Origin: Halocafeteria seosinensis
Taxonomy: Eukaryota > Sar > Bigyra > Bicosoecida
Assembly: GCA_001687465.1 (NCBI GenBank)
Contig: LVLI01000005.1
Coordinates: 327,145-391,144 of the forward strand
DNA: 64,000 nucleotides
Direction of reading: 5' to 3'
The notes beneath the pieces were generated by a model. The model was given only the letters and a program-made list of their open reading frames with translations, had not been told where the DNA came from and made no database searches. Position numbers and translations under genes: made by a program. Position 1 is the stretch's first letter. Every line of letters starts with the position of its first letter. This document shows positions 40,105 to 54,400 of this stretch, piece after piece.

Positions 40105-41574
40105 ATGAGCTCAGTACAGCTTCCTGATGGGAACGGAACAAACACCGCTGAACTTGGTCAGACTGTTCATTCAAACTATGGCCCGTACAAAGAACAAGCG
40201 AGTGAAGCAGAAGTCTTCGCTGACACGCAATTAGAGGCGTTCCGACGACGGTGCTTTGCTCAACGACGCAAAAACCATCCTTCCTGGGTGGACGGCAGAC
40301 AGCCTTATGAGGCTTTTGCCGTTCCTCGGAGTACACTGAGCTATGCGCATTATGTTGCATCCTACTATCGGAAGCTAGATATAGTACGCAATGCTTTGCA
40401 GCAACATTTAAGGGCTGAGAGAGAACATACCTTGGCCAAAATTGGACGTGGAGGTCGGCCACCCAAGTGGGTACGTAAGGAAATTCAAGTAGCGCCTGTC
40501 TATACCAACACATTTTCCATCGTTGCAGGCATCTAGTAAAAACCTATTGAATATGCGACTTCCCTCCCTCCCCGACGATACGCTTATAGGAACTCTTGCC
40601 AGCTTTCACTCACCCACAGTTAAGCTGCCAACGCAAAGAGTGGATTCCTCAGGCGAATCCTTGGAGGACAGCAGAAACCAAAGCCGTAAGGTTGCAGGAG
40701 TGGATTCGAGTGCTTCGGTGAGTCTTCGTGGGAGAAAGAGATCGCGACCTAGCCAAGCAACCGTAGGGCCTGGAGGGACGACTTCTTGGGAGGAATGGCT
40801 CAATCGCTTACAGCGGCAAGAGCTCGGAAGATATGCGCCTCCCCCTCAGCCTGTGAAGAAGAGGCCTGCCAGATCCAGGAATCGAGGACATCACCATAAC
40901 GCACTGTCTCAACAGCTACAAGAATCTCGAACTTATCCAGAAAATAGCAGCAAAAGTACAGCTGCTCCGACTCAACTTGTACGAGACCATGGCATAGAAG
41001 CCCCTACAAGGAGGACAACCGGGGAAAGCCAACAAGAAGAAGACACAGAAACTGTTCTCGTAAACCAATCTAACTACAGCTGTCCTATAGTGTACACAAA
41101 TGAAGCCACCGATACTCACAGAGTAGAGGAGTCGATATCAGGGGTCTGTTCGTTGTGTCAAAATGAGAAATGCGAGGGAAATATCACTGGAACTGTCCTC
41201 CAGTTTACCACCTCCAGGAAAACGCATCAAGTTCACAAGACGTGTATTGAGTACTCGCCTGAGGTATACGTTAATGTTAAAGGGGAATATATCAACGCAA
41301 TCAAGGCTATTCATCGTGGTAGGTTCATAAAGTGCGCGGTGTGCAATAAACGAGGAGCAACAATAGGTACGGGGATAGCTATTATGCCTATTATGACCGC
41401 TTTTATTACTTGAATCACTAGGTGATATTGTTTACTCCAGGTTGCCGAGTAGAAAAATGTAAACTAAGCTATCATTTTGATTGCGCGAGGTCGACCGGAT
41501 GGGAGTTTACTGGCGATGCGGAAAGCCCTGAAGACGATCCTCGCGCAATGTTCTGTGAATCCCATCGGACCTGA
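40105..41574 (+). CDS. Extended PHD (ePHD) zinc-finger protein, unknown partner
   Basis: 445 residues from exons 40105-40470, 40529-41366 and 41441-41574; both joins keep the frame and the last completes the zinc finger. The C-terminal 110 residues form an ePHD: CSLCQNEKCEG, HQVHKTCIEYSPEVYV, IKAIHRGRFIKCAVCNKRGA, then CRVEKCKLSYHFDCA and FCESHR. This Cys/His order is that of ePHD modules in PHF6, PHF7, G2E3 and trithorax-type chromatin proteins, which bind histones or DNA. A Trp-containing SSWEEWLNRLQ-like helix (TTSWEEWLNRLQRQELGRY) lies mid-protein among basic, Ser/Arg-rich disorder. The N-terminal 120 residues hold a helical domain (QLEAFRRRCFAQRRKN, YAHYVASYYRKLD) that I do not recognise. 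A nuclear chromatin-reader role is inferred from the finger alone. The ATG at 40105 is the first in frame. Confidence 0.82.
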
Positions 41575-42405
41575 TAAGTCAGTGATGATATCAAAAGGAG
41601 GATTAAATTCATTATTTTTGTCTTCAAAATGCAAAATAGACCATCATGTTCCCTTGAGCCTGGGATTCACTCTTGTTCCCTTCCTAGTCGACGTTTCATA
41701 AGCATCCAAGGAGCAACAGAAAGGAGAATGAAAACATGCTAGATTCACTACCCTCGCGTATAATCAGTTGATGTAATTTCCTAACTCCTGCTAACTGGCC
41801 CAATCCCCTCCTATTGGCCTTGGGGGACCAACTATCTCTTCCTTGGTCTGTGTGTCCAATACAAGTTCTAACTTTCAACTTTCAACTGAAGCGGTTTTTC
41901 CCACCTCCTACGACGCCCTAACGACTCGGTGCTAGCGATCAAGATTTTGAGTTCCCAGTCGTGGTCTGTTGTCCATCTTGAAAGTGAGGTCGTACCGTGC
42001 GACCGCCGAAGTCGCTCAAGAGCGGCTCAACGCCGCTGAGTCAGGGAAGCGCCCAACCAAATTTCAGGGAAAGCTTGTGTTTTGCCAGCCTCGTTCAGAG
42101 AAGGAAGTTATTCAAGTGTTTGCTGTATTCTTTCGTATAAGACGCACACTGTAAGAAATCCAGGGTCTGCTTTCTGTGTGCATCGCAGCAAGGACCGTTT
42201 ACATCCGTACTAAACGGTTAACGCAACCACTTTCTCTTAGCACCCCCTATAAAACCTTTTTTGTAATTTCCTTGCGACCGAATTGTCGTATCATAAACTC
42301 GATAGACTGAAGGTCGTTTCGTGTTCAGCTCTTCAAACAGATAGTGGTTGCATAAATTGTGCCCTGCATGGAATCTGAGTGAACCTTGCTTTCGTTGTGC
42401 GAAAA
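41575..42405. other. Intergenic region upstream of the dynein gene
   Basis: These 831 bp contain the ePHD gene 3' UTR and the dynein promoter. A 61-codon frame at 41969-42154 starts with a non-ATG codon and matches nothing known. A TATA-like box lies about 150 bp before the dynein ATG. No RNA gene was recognised. Confidence 0.4.
42248..42254 (+). promoter_or_regulatory. TATA-like box (TATAAAA) upstream of dynein heavy chain
   Basis: TATAAAA preceded by a C-rich run lies 152 bp before the dynein ATG, a plausible core-promoter spacing if the 5' UTR is about 120 bases. Confidence 0.4.
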
Positions 42406-45400
42406 ATGAGTTTCAACCACCAAACGGAAGAAGCTGAGGAATCGCAGTGGGATTTGCACGGTTCTACAAGCATTCCCGGCTATGATCATGCCAAACAATT
42501 AGTGCCCTCGGGGAAGCGACAGTCTTCTCAGCGGAATGGAAGGGCGTCACGCGCGAGCAGCTCGCGCATATTGCAAGGATCTTACTCGCCTGAGAGACCT
42601 CCGATTTCGCAGTCCAAGGTGTGCAAACAAAGCTCCCGCGCCGTTTCTTCTCTGGAATCCAAACACGGAGGGGCATTTGGTTCGGGAAGTCTTAGTCCTT
42701 CCGGTGATGTTTTCGATGGAGAACCTCGCGAAGGAGAGGAACCAAATGGGGACGCTGATGATAAAATAGGGGAAGAGGGATTGCTTTCTACAGCCGCAAG
42801 CGGGCTGCATAAGTCTCCACACGGTACTTGGAAGGGACCTGGATTTGGATTGCTGGGTCCCAGGGCTAAAACCAAAATCAATATGACTTCTACGAATCGG
42901 AATCTGCCGCAGAGTTTTTCCAACATAAAGAGAAGGAGGGAAAGAGAAGAAGAAGCCCTAGCGCAGACGTTGGCCGTCGGAGGCCCTGATGCTGTAAAGA
43001 GTTCACGGGTGAGAGACTATAGGGTGGAAGAGGGAGCTTTGGAAAAAATTCCAGGCAAGGGAAAACGAAAACCTCAACAGCAGACACATTCTCCCTCGAA
43101 ACCGCTGCTTGAGAGTGATGGCGGTGACAGTGAAGCAATAGAGTTTCAACCGGGGCTCGTGGAGAGGATTGGTTCGAACTTATCGCCGGGAGCTAGCGTA
43201 CTGTCGCCGCGAGTATATGCTGCAGCGATCGAGGGAACAAAATTGGGACAAGGATCGAAGTCATCTGGGTCATCTCTCAACCACCGTGGCGTGCTGCAAG
43301 AGGTGAAGAGGTTGCTTAATTGTCGCCCTATGGTAGTACACGTGCCTACATTTTATAGGCCAAGAGATGGAAGTGCTTCTACTTCGGGCAAAAACATTAT
43401 GCGGTGTATTGGTGAAACCATGTACTTCTGCATGAATCCCACGACCCAGTCTACTGACTTTTCGTTCTACTCCAGGCGCACAGACATTCTAGGCGACATA
43501 CTCGATGCAGCATTTTCTCGAAAGGACTCTAGTGAACCATTGGCTCCTTACCAAGGCCTTCACGAGGACAATGCCAACATTCTCGTAAGTTCGCAAGTTC
43601 CAGAGCGCTCGATGACTGATTATATCGCGGAGTCCGTTTCTCGAGAGGATCTTTGCATAAGCAATAGGAAAGCTTCGTCGAGGGAGATTCGGTGGACGGG
43701 TGTGGGTCAACTGTATGAATTGTTGTACGAAAGTGGTAAAAATCAGGCCACTTCCGAGGATTTGCCCAATCTCAGTGTAGATGCCTCCAAAATCCCGTTA
43801 CATTGGTAAGTTGAATGGTTCCTTAGTCCTTGAAACGACCCCGATCGTTACATCTTGCTTGCAGGTTCGACGACGAAATGTTTGAGGTAGCAGATATAGG
43901 TCATTGTTTAAGCTCATGTGACGCCGGGACACTGCGGCTGGATCAGGAGTACTTTGATCGCTTCTTCGCGCAGGTAGAATATAAAGAACTGGTTGCAGCA
44001 GCTGATTATGAACCTGCCTCAGTGTTACTGAGAGGTCCCGTCGCGTATGCTGCTGTGTTTATCAATGGCAATTGGTACTGGCATCGTGCAGTAGTGGTTG
44101 CTATGAGTGGCTCTTGGCCTGATGGGGAGATTCGCTACCTTGTAGGTTATGATAACTCGGTCGAGCGTCCGTCGTTTTCAGATGCGGAATTAACACAGGT
44201 CTCGTTAGATTATCTGTGGGAGTGTGCCGTCCAGGGCTATGCTACCCTGCAGTCTAAGTTTTCCGAGACCTGCTATGACTGTGTGAAAGATTGGTCATCC
44301 GTGCGAGTAAAAGAATCGACTTTACAATGGGTACGGCGTCTTAACGTGGTGCTTTCTAACGAACCGGCGATTCCTTTCTTTACTAGGCGGTTCGTTGCTA
44401 TGAAACAACGGGAGCTGGCTAAGTCTGCTTTAAGATATGATAAGTATCTTGAAAGTCTCGAGGATGAGGTACAACAGATCGACTCAAATTGGGAAAAGAA
44501 CATCTTCACGCGCGCCGTAAAAGGGCTTCACAGGAACTTAATTTCGCAGTCGGAAGGATCCCTGAAAGGTACCCTGGGGGAAGTGAGGGCTGTCTATTCG
44601 AAGGCTATGAGGCATGCCCAACATGAATACATGCTACACGAGTCCGGCTATTTTCAGAGGCATGTAGATATGAAGCTACCTCCTCCGAGGATTCCTATAG
44701 GAAACGCATGGTACGGCATGGTCTCTCACTCAGCATCTCCAGCGGCGTTTTCGAACTCAGCCGAAGCGCTGTATTCTATACTTGTTAGGAACTCTGAACC
44801 TATACTAGGTCCTACACTACGGCTACAACACAACTTCTACGACAATTTTTCTCATAAACAATTCATTGATTGTCGGCTCCCGTTGAAATTTCGAACGGAC
44901 AGCCCGACTGAGAAGGAACTAGCGGAAGATAAGGACCGTGTGCGGAAACGAATGAGGAAGAAAATTCTAAAAAGTGCCGAGAAAAGCTCAGCTAGGGAAG
45001 AACGCCGCCGTTCGAGTACGGATGATCAAGGCGCTGCACAGCGAGTGGGAGAAATGCTGATGTCTATGGATTCCCAGTCTGATATTCCCCTTCCCGAATC
45101 GGTTAACGCCTGGCTAGAACGCCAATACGAAGCAATGGACTACCTACGTGAGGAACTTCGTGATGAATGGAGGACTAAATTTGTCTCCGACACATATGAG
45201 ACACTGCATAATAAGTACAACATGTACATGCGCGATGTGGAACTCTATGAACGCCACCCGCTGAAACCGATGATTACCCGCACAACTCTTATAATGGATC
45301 ACCAACTGCGATCCCTTACCGATAGCACAATCCAAAATTTTGTCAGCTTCATATCGCGAAGCTGTGAGAATCGAAGAGTACACCAAATTTTGGAAAACTC

Positions 45401-48400
45401 TCTAGCGGGATTGGATGCAGCTAGTGGAGTTCGTGAAAATGAATTTTTCGGTAATATCGTAAGGGGCAGTCTTGAGATTGCCGGAGGAATTAACAGTCGA
45501 TTCAATGGTCCTGCGCTTGATGATCCCGTAGCTTCTCTTTTGGGGCAATATACCCCTGGTGATGGCGAAACGAATCCGCAGGCTGCTAACCCTACTCAAG
45601 GATTCAGGCTACCTCGACGAGGGGACGACGACAAGGTTTCTGAATATCTTAAAAACATTGATGGCGGAGCGGAAAACGTATACGGGTTTTTACAACCTAG
45701 GCGTATGGACTGCGTATCACATCGACCACCTCTGATTTCGGTTGCTTTAGAACTAGGAAAGACTCAGGAGGTTGCTTGCCAAGCAGACCTAGATCAGGAT
45801 AATCTCCATCCTGCGATTGAGTGTTTAGCTGAATTCGGTGACAACAGCATGATATATCGACCATATAGCAACTTGCGGCTGCATGGTTTAGGTAGAGAAG
45901 AAGCAACAGTGAACGACGTGCGTGATAATGAAGAGGTGGTTGAGCAACAGAATAAAAAGGGGAAAGGTAAGAAAGGGAAGAAGCATCATCGGGGTCACCG
46001 GAAACACTCAGTCCAGGTAACGGCAGAGCAAGTATTACCTCCAGCGTGTGAAATTTTTTCCCGACCTGATGTAAAAGTTGGAGTAAACCCTACCGCTGAG
46101 AGCTCAGCGTACTTCGTGAAAGTTTCACCAAGCATCGGCCACGTAGAACAGTGTTTGTTGCGAACTCTTAACTTCGTTTCCTCTGGAGTGAGCTCTCTGG
46201 AGCATCCAGTTACAGCTTTGTTGTCCCTTTTACCAGTGGAGACGAAGCCACTCTTACCTCTGCAGTCTGTGGACGAATCACCGATGTCACAGAAAATTGC
46301 AACACTATATTCTGAGAAGCTCTCGGAGAACAACGCTCGCATCCAGGAAATCGAGGATGAGTTGCACGGAATCTTCTGTGGGCTCGCGCAGAGGGTAAAA
46401 GAGCATCATGACGAAGAGGGATCCGAACCGGAGGAGGAAGAAGAAGAGGTAGAAGAAGAAAAATCCACATCCCAAAGTCCTCGCTCTTCTAGAGAACAAA
46501 AGGCAAAAGAATCTGTTGAATTTAGTGACAACGAAAAGGATCGCATTAACAAGTTATGTGAGGAGCTAAATTCCTACACACCCGCTGCGGTGGAGGAAAG
46601 GTGCATCAAGCAAGTTGTCGAATCAGAACTGTCAAACGTATATGATCGGGTAGAAAACTCTGAACCTCATTCCTCAACCACTCAAATGCGTTTTGAAGCT
46701 GCAGCCGCATTCTTCCGCGGTACAATAGCACTAGAGATGCTCCGACCAAACTTGCTGGCCAGTGCATATAGCCGTTATGCTTGGCTGATGACGGTTTCCG
46801 GTAACGATATTACAAAAGGTGCAACTATTCGCAAAGACTATAAGGTCTTCGGGGACATAGAAGAATTCGTTGGTGGTCAAGAAAACGGCGAGGAGGAAGT
46901 AAAGGAGGAACCCCAGTGGAACCAAGGCAAGGACGATGACTGGGAGGTGGAGTCAAACTATGAGGGCACCATACTTGATGGGTCTCTGGCACGTACCGTT
47001 GCCGAGCATAGAGGAGTTGTTGATCAGTTCTATCCAACGGCGGTAGACTCTGAAGGACACCGTCTTATTAGGTACGACCGGAACTTCGATGGAAGACTCA
47101 AACGGTCTGCGTCGCAAATGGAAAAGCGTAGACTACAGTGGAAGCAAAAGTTAGAGTCACCCAACAATGGCATCGAGGGAGTATTAGAAGAAGAGCTTGC
47201 GGAAATGGAAGAGAACTACATAAGGCAGCCACGAAAGCAAGTCATTGAAGACGAAGAGAATGAACTCTATCAGTACTGGAAGGCGTCGCAGGAGGTCCAG
47301 CGTCTCTCGGATAATAACGTCTGGTTTGGACTCATTGCAGTAGATTGTGAAAAGGTTAAGAGCCAACTGACGAAGAGAGCGAAAGACCTTACCAATGCTG
47401 TAGCCTCTTTGATCATTGAGGACTGCGAATCCCTTGCTTCCAAGATCGATCATGCTTATCGGCGCATTAAAGCACAGATCGTTGAGCCGCCAAAGGGCGC
47501 TGCTGGTGTTGAGCAACAGCGAAATCTACTGAAGTCTCTAGATCGCTTAGTGGCAGGTGTCGATGCAGTAGCGGAGGACGCTATTCGACGCTTGGAGCGT
47601 TTGAGACACTATGATGTGAAACTTCCCCACCAAGCTCTGAAAGATTTATGGGCAGCGCGAGGCATGCAGTCCGAAGTCTATTCTGCCGCTCAACATGCTG
47701 AGGCTCATTTGGACTCCCTTAGTGAGAAACTTGTACAGAAACTTGAGAAAGAAAAAGAGTTGTTCATGAAAGAATGCGAAACGTGGCCCAACAAGGTGGA
47801 AGAGTTCAAAACCAAAGGGGCCGACGTGCAAGATCTTGAGGACCACGATGCCGTCGAAAAGCTTGCTGAAGAAGCGATGGCTTTCCAAGATAAGATTGAA
47901 GCGGGAATGCAGACTGTCCAAGATTTCAATAAGAAGGAAAGAATATTCAACCAACCGTCGGGTGATTTTGGAGTTGTCAACGAGGTTGTCGAGCAGTTCG
48001 CGCCGTACTACCGCTTATGGAGTACGATCGGCGAGTTCGACGGCGCACAGGAGCGATGGCTGACCGGTTCCTTCAAAGAATTAAGCGCTAATGAGATCAA
48101 AAATCAAGTAGAGGAGTGGCTTAACGTGACTTATGGGCTCATTTCAAAGTTCAATCGTATGGATGTTGAGGTGCCGTTGGAAATCGCCAAGTCGCTTAAG
48201 AAGAAATTGCTAGAGTTCCAGCAGATAGTTCCTATTGTCGAGTCGCTTGCAAATCCGGCGTTGAAGGAGCAGCATTGGGCGGACGTCAGTGAAGTACTGG
48301 GTCTCGGTGGGGACGAAGGGAAAAATATGTTAGACCCGGAGGAAGGGTTAACATTGCAAGATCTATTGGATGCAGGTGTCAAAGATCATATCGGGGAAGT

Positions 48401-51400
48401 GGAACAAGTGGCCATGGTAGCAACCAAGCAGTATGACCTTGAAAAATCACTTGAACAGATGTACGAAAAATGGGAAGAAACGTACTTTACACTAACGCCG
48501 TATAAGAACACCGGCGTTAGTATTGTGAAGGATGTAGAAGAAATCAATAACTTACTGGACGAACAGCTTGTGAAAATTCAGAGTATGCTCACTAGTCCTT
48601 ACGTTGCACATGTGGAGCAAAAATGTAAACAGTGGGAGGCAAAATTGCTGGATACAACGAATTTGCTAGAAGCTATGCTGTCGGTCCAACGCAATTGGCT
48701 GTATCTGGAACCGATTTTTGGCAGCGGTGACATCATGCGCCAAATGCCGAACGAGGGCCGTAAGTTTAACACGGTGGATGCTACTTGGCGACGAACAATG
48801 GCGAATATGGAACAAGATCCGAAGGTCATGGATGTTCTAGATCAGCCTGGAATTATTCAGACTTTTGAAAATGCCGATGCGAAGCTGGATGAGATCCAGA
48901 AAGGGTTGGATGCGTACCTCGAATTAAAGCGTTTGTCTTTCCCGAGATTTTTCTTCTTGAGTAACGATGAACTACTGGAGATACTCTCCGAAACCAAGGA
49001 TCCTCGGCGCGTACAGCCGCACTTGGGAAAAAGCTTCGAAGGAATATCATCTTTGAAATTCGAGCAAAGTGATCGGCAACCCGAGGAGGACGTGGAAGAT
49101 AACTGCAAGATCACAGCAATGACTAGCGCCCAAGGGGAGAGTTTAACTCTTCCGAAGAGTATATATCCAAACGAAGGTAACCGCAAGGGAAACGTGGAAG
49201 TGTGGATGAACGAAGTAGAAAGCAACATGCGCTTATCTGTTATTGACTATATCCATCGCTCATTGAAGAGCCTTCAGAAAGACCCTAGTAAGCGGAAAGA
49301 ATGGGTACTCCAATGGCCCGGTCAAGTGGTTCTTGCAGTGGATCAGATAATGTGGACTTATGGGGCGGAGAAAGCCCTCAAGCACCGCTCAGCTAAGCAT
49401 GCCAAGGAGGCGTTGAAGAAATTCTTAGACAGACTGAACAATGAGCTGATGGAAATTGTCGATCTAGTGAGAGGAGAATTGGCCCCGTTGGAGCGAACGA
49501 CACTTACAGCATTAACCACCATTGATGTGCATGCTCGAGATGTTATCTCGCACCTCATTGACATTGGCATTTCAGATGCAAACGATTTCGAATGGATGGC
49601 CCAACTGAGGTATTATTGGAATCAGAAGAAAGAACAACAGGCAGATGTGGGTGATTTGAACGTTCGTATAATCAACTCTGAAGTGATGTATGGCTGTGAA
49701 TATCTGGGAAACACTGAGCGTCTTGTCATAACTCCTTTGACTGATAGGTGTTACCGGACTTTAATTGGAGCGATTCACTTATTGTATGGAGGTGCACCTC
49801 AGGGACCTGCCGGTACCGGTAAAACCGAAACAACAAAGGACTTAGCTAAGGCTGTCGCCATCCAGTGTGTCGTGTTTAACTGTAGTGATGGATTGGATTA
49901 CAAGGCCATGGCCAAGTTCTTCAAGGGTTTGGCAAGTAGCGGAGCCTGGTCGTGCTTCGATGAGTTCAACAGAATTGAGTTGGAAGTACTCTCGGTAATT
50001 GCGCAACAAATATTATCGATTCAAAAGGCAAAGCAAGAAAATGCAAGACGGTTCACATTCGAAGGAAGTACACTGACTTTAAATCCAACCTGTAACGTCT
50101 TTATAACGATGAACCCCGGCTATGCTGGGAGGAGCGAACTACCTGATAACTTGAAAGCGCTATTCCGCCCTTGCGCGATGATGGTTCCTGATTACGCTCT
50201 CATTGCTGAGATCGTCTTGTATAGCTACGGGTTCGCAGAGGCCCGATCTATGGCATCGAAAATCGTGCAGGTGCTGAAGTTGGCGAGTGAGCAGCTGTCA
50301 AGCCAGCATCACTATGACTATGGAATGCGCGCTGTCAAGTCCATTTTCGTTGCAGCGGGTCTATTAAAGCGGAGATTGACTTGGTCTGAGCCACAATTAG
50401 TTCTCAAAGCTATCGAAGACGTGAACATACCAAAATTCACAGGAGCCGATATTCCATTGTTCCGTGGCATTGTAGGCGATCTCTTTCCCGATGTTGAGAA
50501 TGTTTCCGAAAAGGACGAGAATTTAGAGAAAGCTATGATTTCTTCGATGGAAACGTTAAATTTGCAGTCCACAGATATGTTCCTTCAAAAAACACACGAG
50601 TTGCAGAATACCATTGATGTACGTCACGGCCTTATGGTGCTTGGAGAAACCTGTGCGGGGAAAAGTAGCATAATAAAGGTGCTTTCCACTTCTATGACGA
50701 ACCTTGCGCGCGAGGGTGAAAAAGAAGGCGGTGAAGCTCCCCCCAAAGGAACTTATAATGAAGTGCAGACTAAATGCATTAACCCCAAAGCCATTGCCTT
50801 GGGTGAGTTATACGGAAAGTTCGACGAAAACACCCATGAATGGACGGATGGGGTGTTGGCTTTATCTGTGAGGTCTTTCGCGAAGAGCAAGTCATATTCC
50901 AACAAGTGGTTGATTTTTGATGGGCCGGTAGATGCTGTCTGGATCGAGAACATGAATACCGTCCTTGATGATAACAAGAAGTTATGCCTAATGTCGGGGG
51001 AGATTATCAAGCTGACTGATAAGATGAGGATGATTTTTGAGGTTGGCGATCTCAGTCAAGCTTCTCCCGCGACTGTCAGTCGCTGCGGAATGGTTCTCTT
51101 GGAACCGGAAGGACTTGGACATTCAGTGCTCATTAGAAGTTGGTTGAATACCCTACCGTCGTCGATATCGGCCGGGCAGGTTATTCTAGAGCGTCTAAAG
51201 GAATTGTTGTTAGACCCGCTGCTCGCGGAACTGCCTCACTACACCTTGACGACTCCACAGACCCACCAAGGATTTTGTCTGTCGTTCATTCGATTATTGG
51301 ACACTGTTATCCGCAACATTTATGGCGATCACTTTGGCGAGGACACCAGTGCGAGTGCGATTGATGAATCTTCCGTACCTATGCTTTGCACAGCCTTTGT

Positions 51401-54400
51401 GTTTAGTCTGATTTGGAGCATCGGTGCGGGGTTGACGTTAGCTTCTCGCCAGATGTTTGACCAGCAACTGAGGGATAAACTTCAGAATACCAACATCGAT
51501 GTATCGTTTGACCCGCAGAAACCGTCTAGGAAGAGTATAGAATCAATTGCTAAGATTCCGGATGAAGCTTCGGGGGTTGGGGTGTCGGTGTTCGATGTTT
51601 TCCCTCACTTTGGTGTGCTTGAGAAACTTGATATTCCTGGATCCCAGCAGACTTCAGATGGTGGTTCAAAAGACAAGAAATCTTCGCAACTCAAATGGAC
51701 TCCCTGGCTTACGTTAGTTGATGGAGGATCAAAGGGATCGTACTACAAAATCCCTCAGGAGATGGCCTTTGAGGAAATAACTGTTCCTACCACCGAGCTT
51801 GTACAGCAACAAGCTTTGACGAAACTTCTTCTTAGCGCTGGACGGCACGTACTGTTGGCAGGTGAAACAGGAACGGGGAAGAGCGTCGGTGTGAAGCAGG
51901 TTCTTTCGCAACTGGATTCCGCTAAGTTTATGCAAATCGCCATTCAATTCTCCGCTCAGACGAGTAGTGCTAAGACTCAGACGATAATTGATGAAAAGAT
52001 GAAGAAGCGTAGAGCGGGTGTCTACGGACCTACGATGGGACGCAAAGCGGTTGTATTCATTGATGATTTGAATATGCCGGCCAAAGAAAAGTATGGTGCA
52101 CAGCCTCCAATTGAGTTGTTACGGCAATGGATGGATCACAACGGTTGGTACGACCGACACGAACGCGGTAAACCGTTTAGGAAGCTCGTTGATTTGCTTT
52201 TCGTTGGTGCGATGGGTCCTCCGGGAGGTGGTCGGAGTGACATAACTCAGCGATACGTGCGTCACTATAACATTGTATCCTGTGTACCGTTTTCAGAAAA
52301 CTCCTTAAGTAGAATCTTTGGCTCCATCCTCAATTGGATAACCGAAGGCAATTCCAAAGCTGCTTCCTCATCCACACCGAGCTCGACTAAAGTGAAGAAA
52401 CTGGTTCCTGAGGCCATTTCTGCTTTGACGGAAATCTATGACACACTGTTGTCAGAGTTGAGACCTACTCCTGCTAAGTCCCACTACACGTTTAATCTTC
52501 GCGATTTGACGGCATTATTTGCAGGGTTTGCATCCGTAAACGCAAGCTCCCTGCAGTCCGGTGAAGATCTTGCTCGGTTACTGTGCCATGAGTGTCGGCG
52601 AGTCTTTGGTGATCGCTTGGTAGATGAAGAAGATAGCCAGTGGTTTGAGAATATGATGATCGAAAGAGTGGAGAACCACTTGGGGGTGAAATGGAAGCAC
52701 GCCCAGGAGACCTTCTTCAAAGACATCGTCTCGAAGCGTGAAAAGGAACGAGAACTTGAAAAAGACGTCACGGAACTTCAAGAGAAAATTCAGGCTCAAC
52801 AGCAGGATATGGACACATTCGAGGCCGAAGCCAGAGAACGTGCCGCTAATTCTGCAGATGAGGAAAAGAAGAAGAAGAAAAAGAAGCACAAGAAGCCTCC
52901 ATTGCTGCCGGAGGACCAAAGCCATTTAGAACATCTGAAGGAAAACCTCGATGAAATGAAATCCGAACTGAAGGAAACTAGGAAGAAGGCCATCCGTGAC
53001 ACCCAACCCTATTCCGTGCCTGAAGACTTTCGAGAAGGCAGTGAAATGAAGGCCGCAACAGCAGAAGATGGTGCCGATTCTAATGCTGTATACTTTGGCA
53101 ATTTTTTCCGCATGGATTCTGAAGGAGAGATCGAAGAATCCGGCAGAGTCTATGAGCAGTGCCATAGCGAATCAGTTCTTCATACAGTATTAGAGACACA
53201 GCTGAAACACTACAACGAGCATGTTGCTGCAAGCAGCCGCATGAATCTAGTTCTCTTCCGAGTCGCCCGAGAACACATTGCTGGGATATCAAGGAGACTG
53301 TCCCAAGCGGCTGGGCATTGCCTACTCCTTGGCGTCGGTGGCAGTGGACGACGCAGTTTCGCTCGCCTGGCGGCGTTTACGCAACAGTGCCGCATATATG
53401 AACCCGTCGTGAGTCAGTCCTACAGTATAGCAGACTGGAAGGAAGATGTTAAGGCAGTCCTGCAGCTTGCTGGGCTGGAAGGTCGTAAAACTGTTCTACT
53501 TATCAATGACTCGGACCTTGGAAACGATGTTCAGTGGGAAGATGTTAACAATATGCTAAACACAGGTGAAGTTCCTAACATTTTCAATGATGAAGAGTTC
53601 CAGAAAATTACGAGTGAATTACAAAAGGATGCTCATGCGGAAGCGGAAAGGGAGTGGAAGCGAAAATTTGGCGAGGGGCAGAAGATGCCTCCCTTATCAA
53701 ATGCCGAGATCATGGATTATTTCGTGAAATGCTGCAAACGCAACCTAAGAGTTGTCGTCGCGATGTCTCCTGTCGGTGGCGTTTTCCGAAGCCGCCTTCG
53801 TCGATTCCCGGCTTTGGTGAATTGCTGTTATATTGACTGGTTCCGTCCATGGCCTGCAGAGGCTCTTTCAAGTGTAGCACAGTCAATTTTGGGTACCGAA
53901 GAGTCACCTGTTTCTAGTGATGATTTCGACAAGGTCATCAACGCATGTGTGGAAATCCATCTGTCGGCCCAGCAGCTAAGCGAATCACTGTTAAAACAGC
54001 ATGGCCTACACAATTACATCACGCCGACGTTGTATCTGCACTTCCTTCAGGAATTGTCGGCGCTCATCAAATCCGAAAGTAAACAGCTATCAGACAAACA
54101 GTCGAAGTACAGTGTGGGCCTGAAGTCTATCGAGGAATCAGAAGAACTTGTGGCTAAGCTCAAACAAGAAGTTATTGACCTTCAACCGGTGCTTGAGAAA
54201 TCGAAGGAGGAAACCGCTTCAGTGATGGAGGATATCGAGAAACAGCAGAAGGAAGCAGATGAAACGAAGAAGCAAATGAAAGAAGAAGAAGCTGTCTGTT
54301 CAGAGCAGGCTGAACAGGCGTCAAAAATGAAGCAAGAATGCGAAGATGACCTTGCGGAAGCGTTGCCTGCCCTGAAGGCGGCTCAGGATGCTCTTCGCAA

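Noticed and set aside
42379-42405. Dynein start at 42379
   Set aside because: That codon is GTG; the first in-frame ATG is 42406.
53331-53357. Arg for Lys in the AAA4 P-loop of the dynein as a defect
   Set aside because: GVGGSGR is usual for AAA4 in axonemal dyneins of this group.
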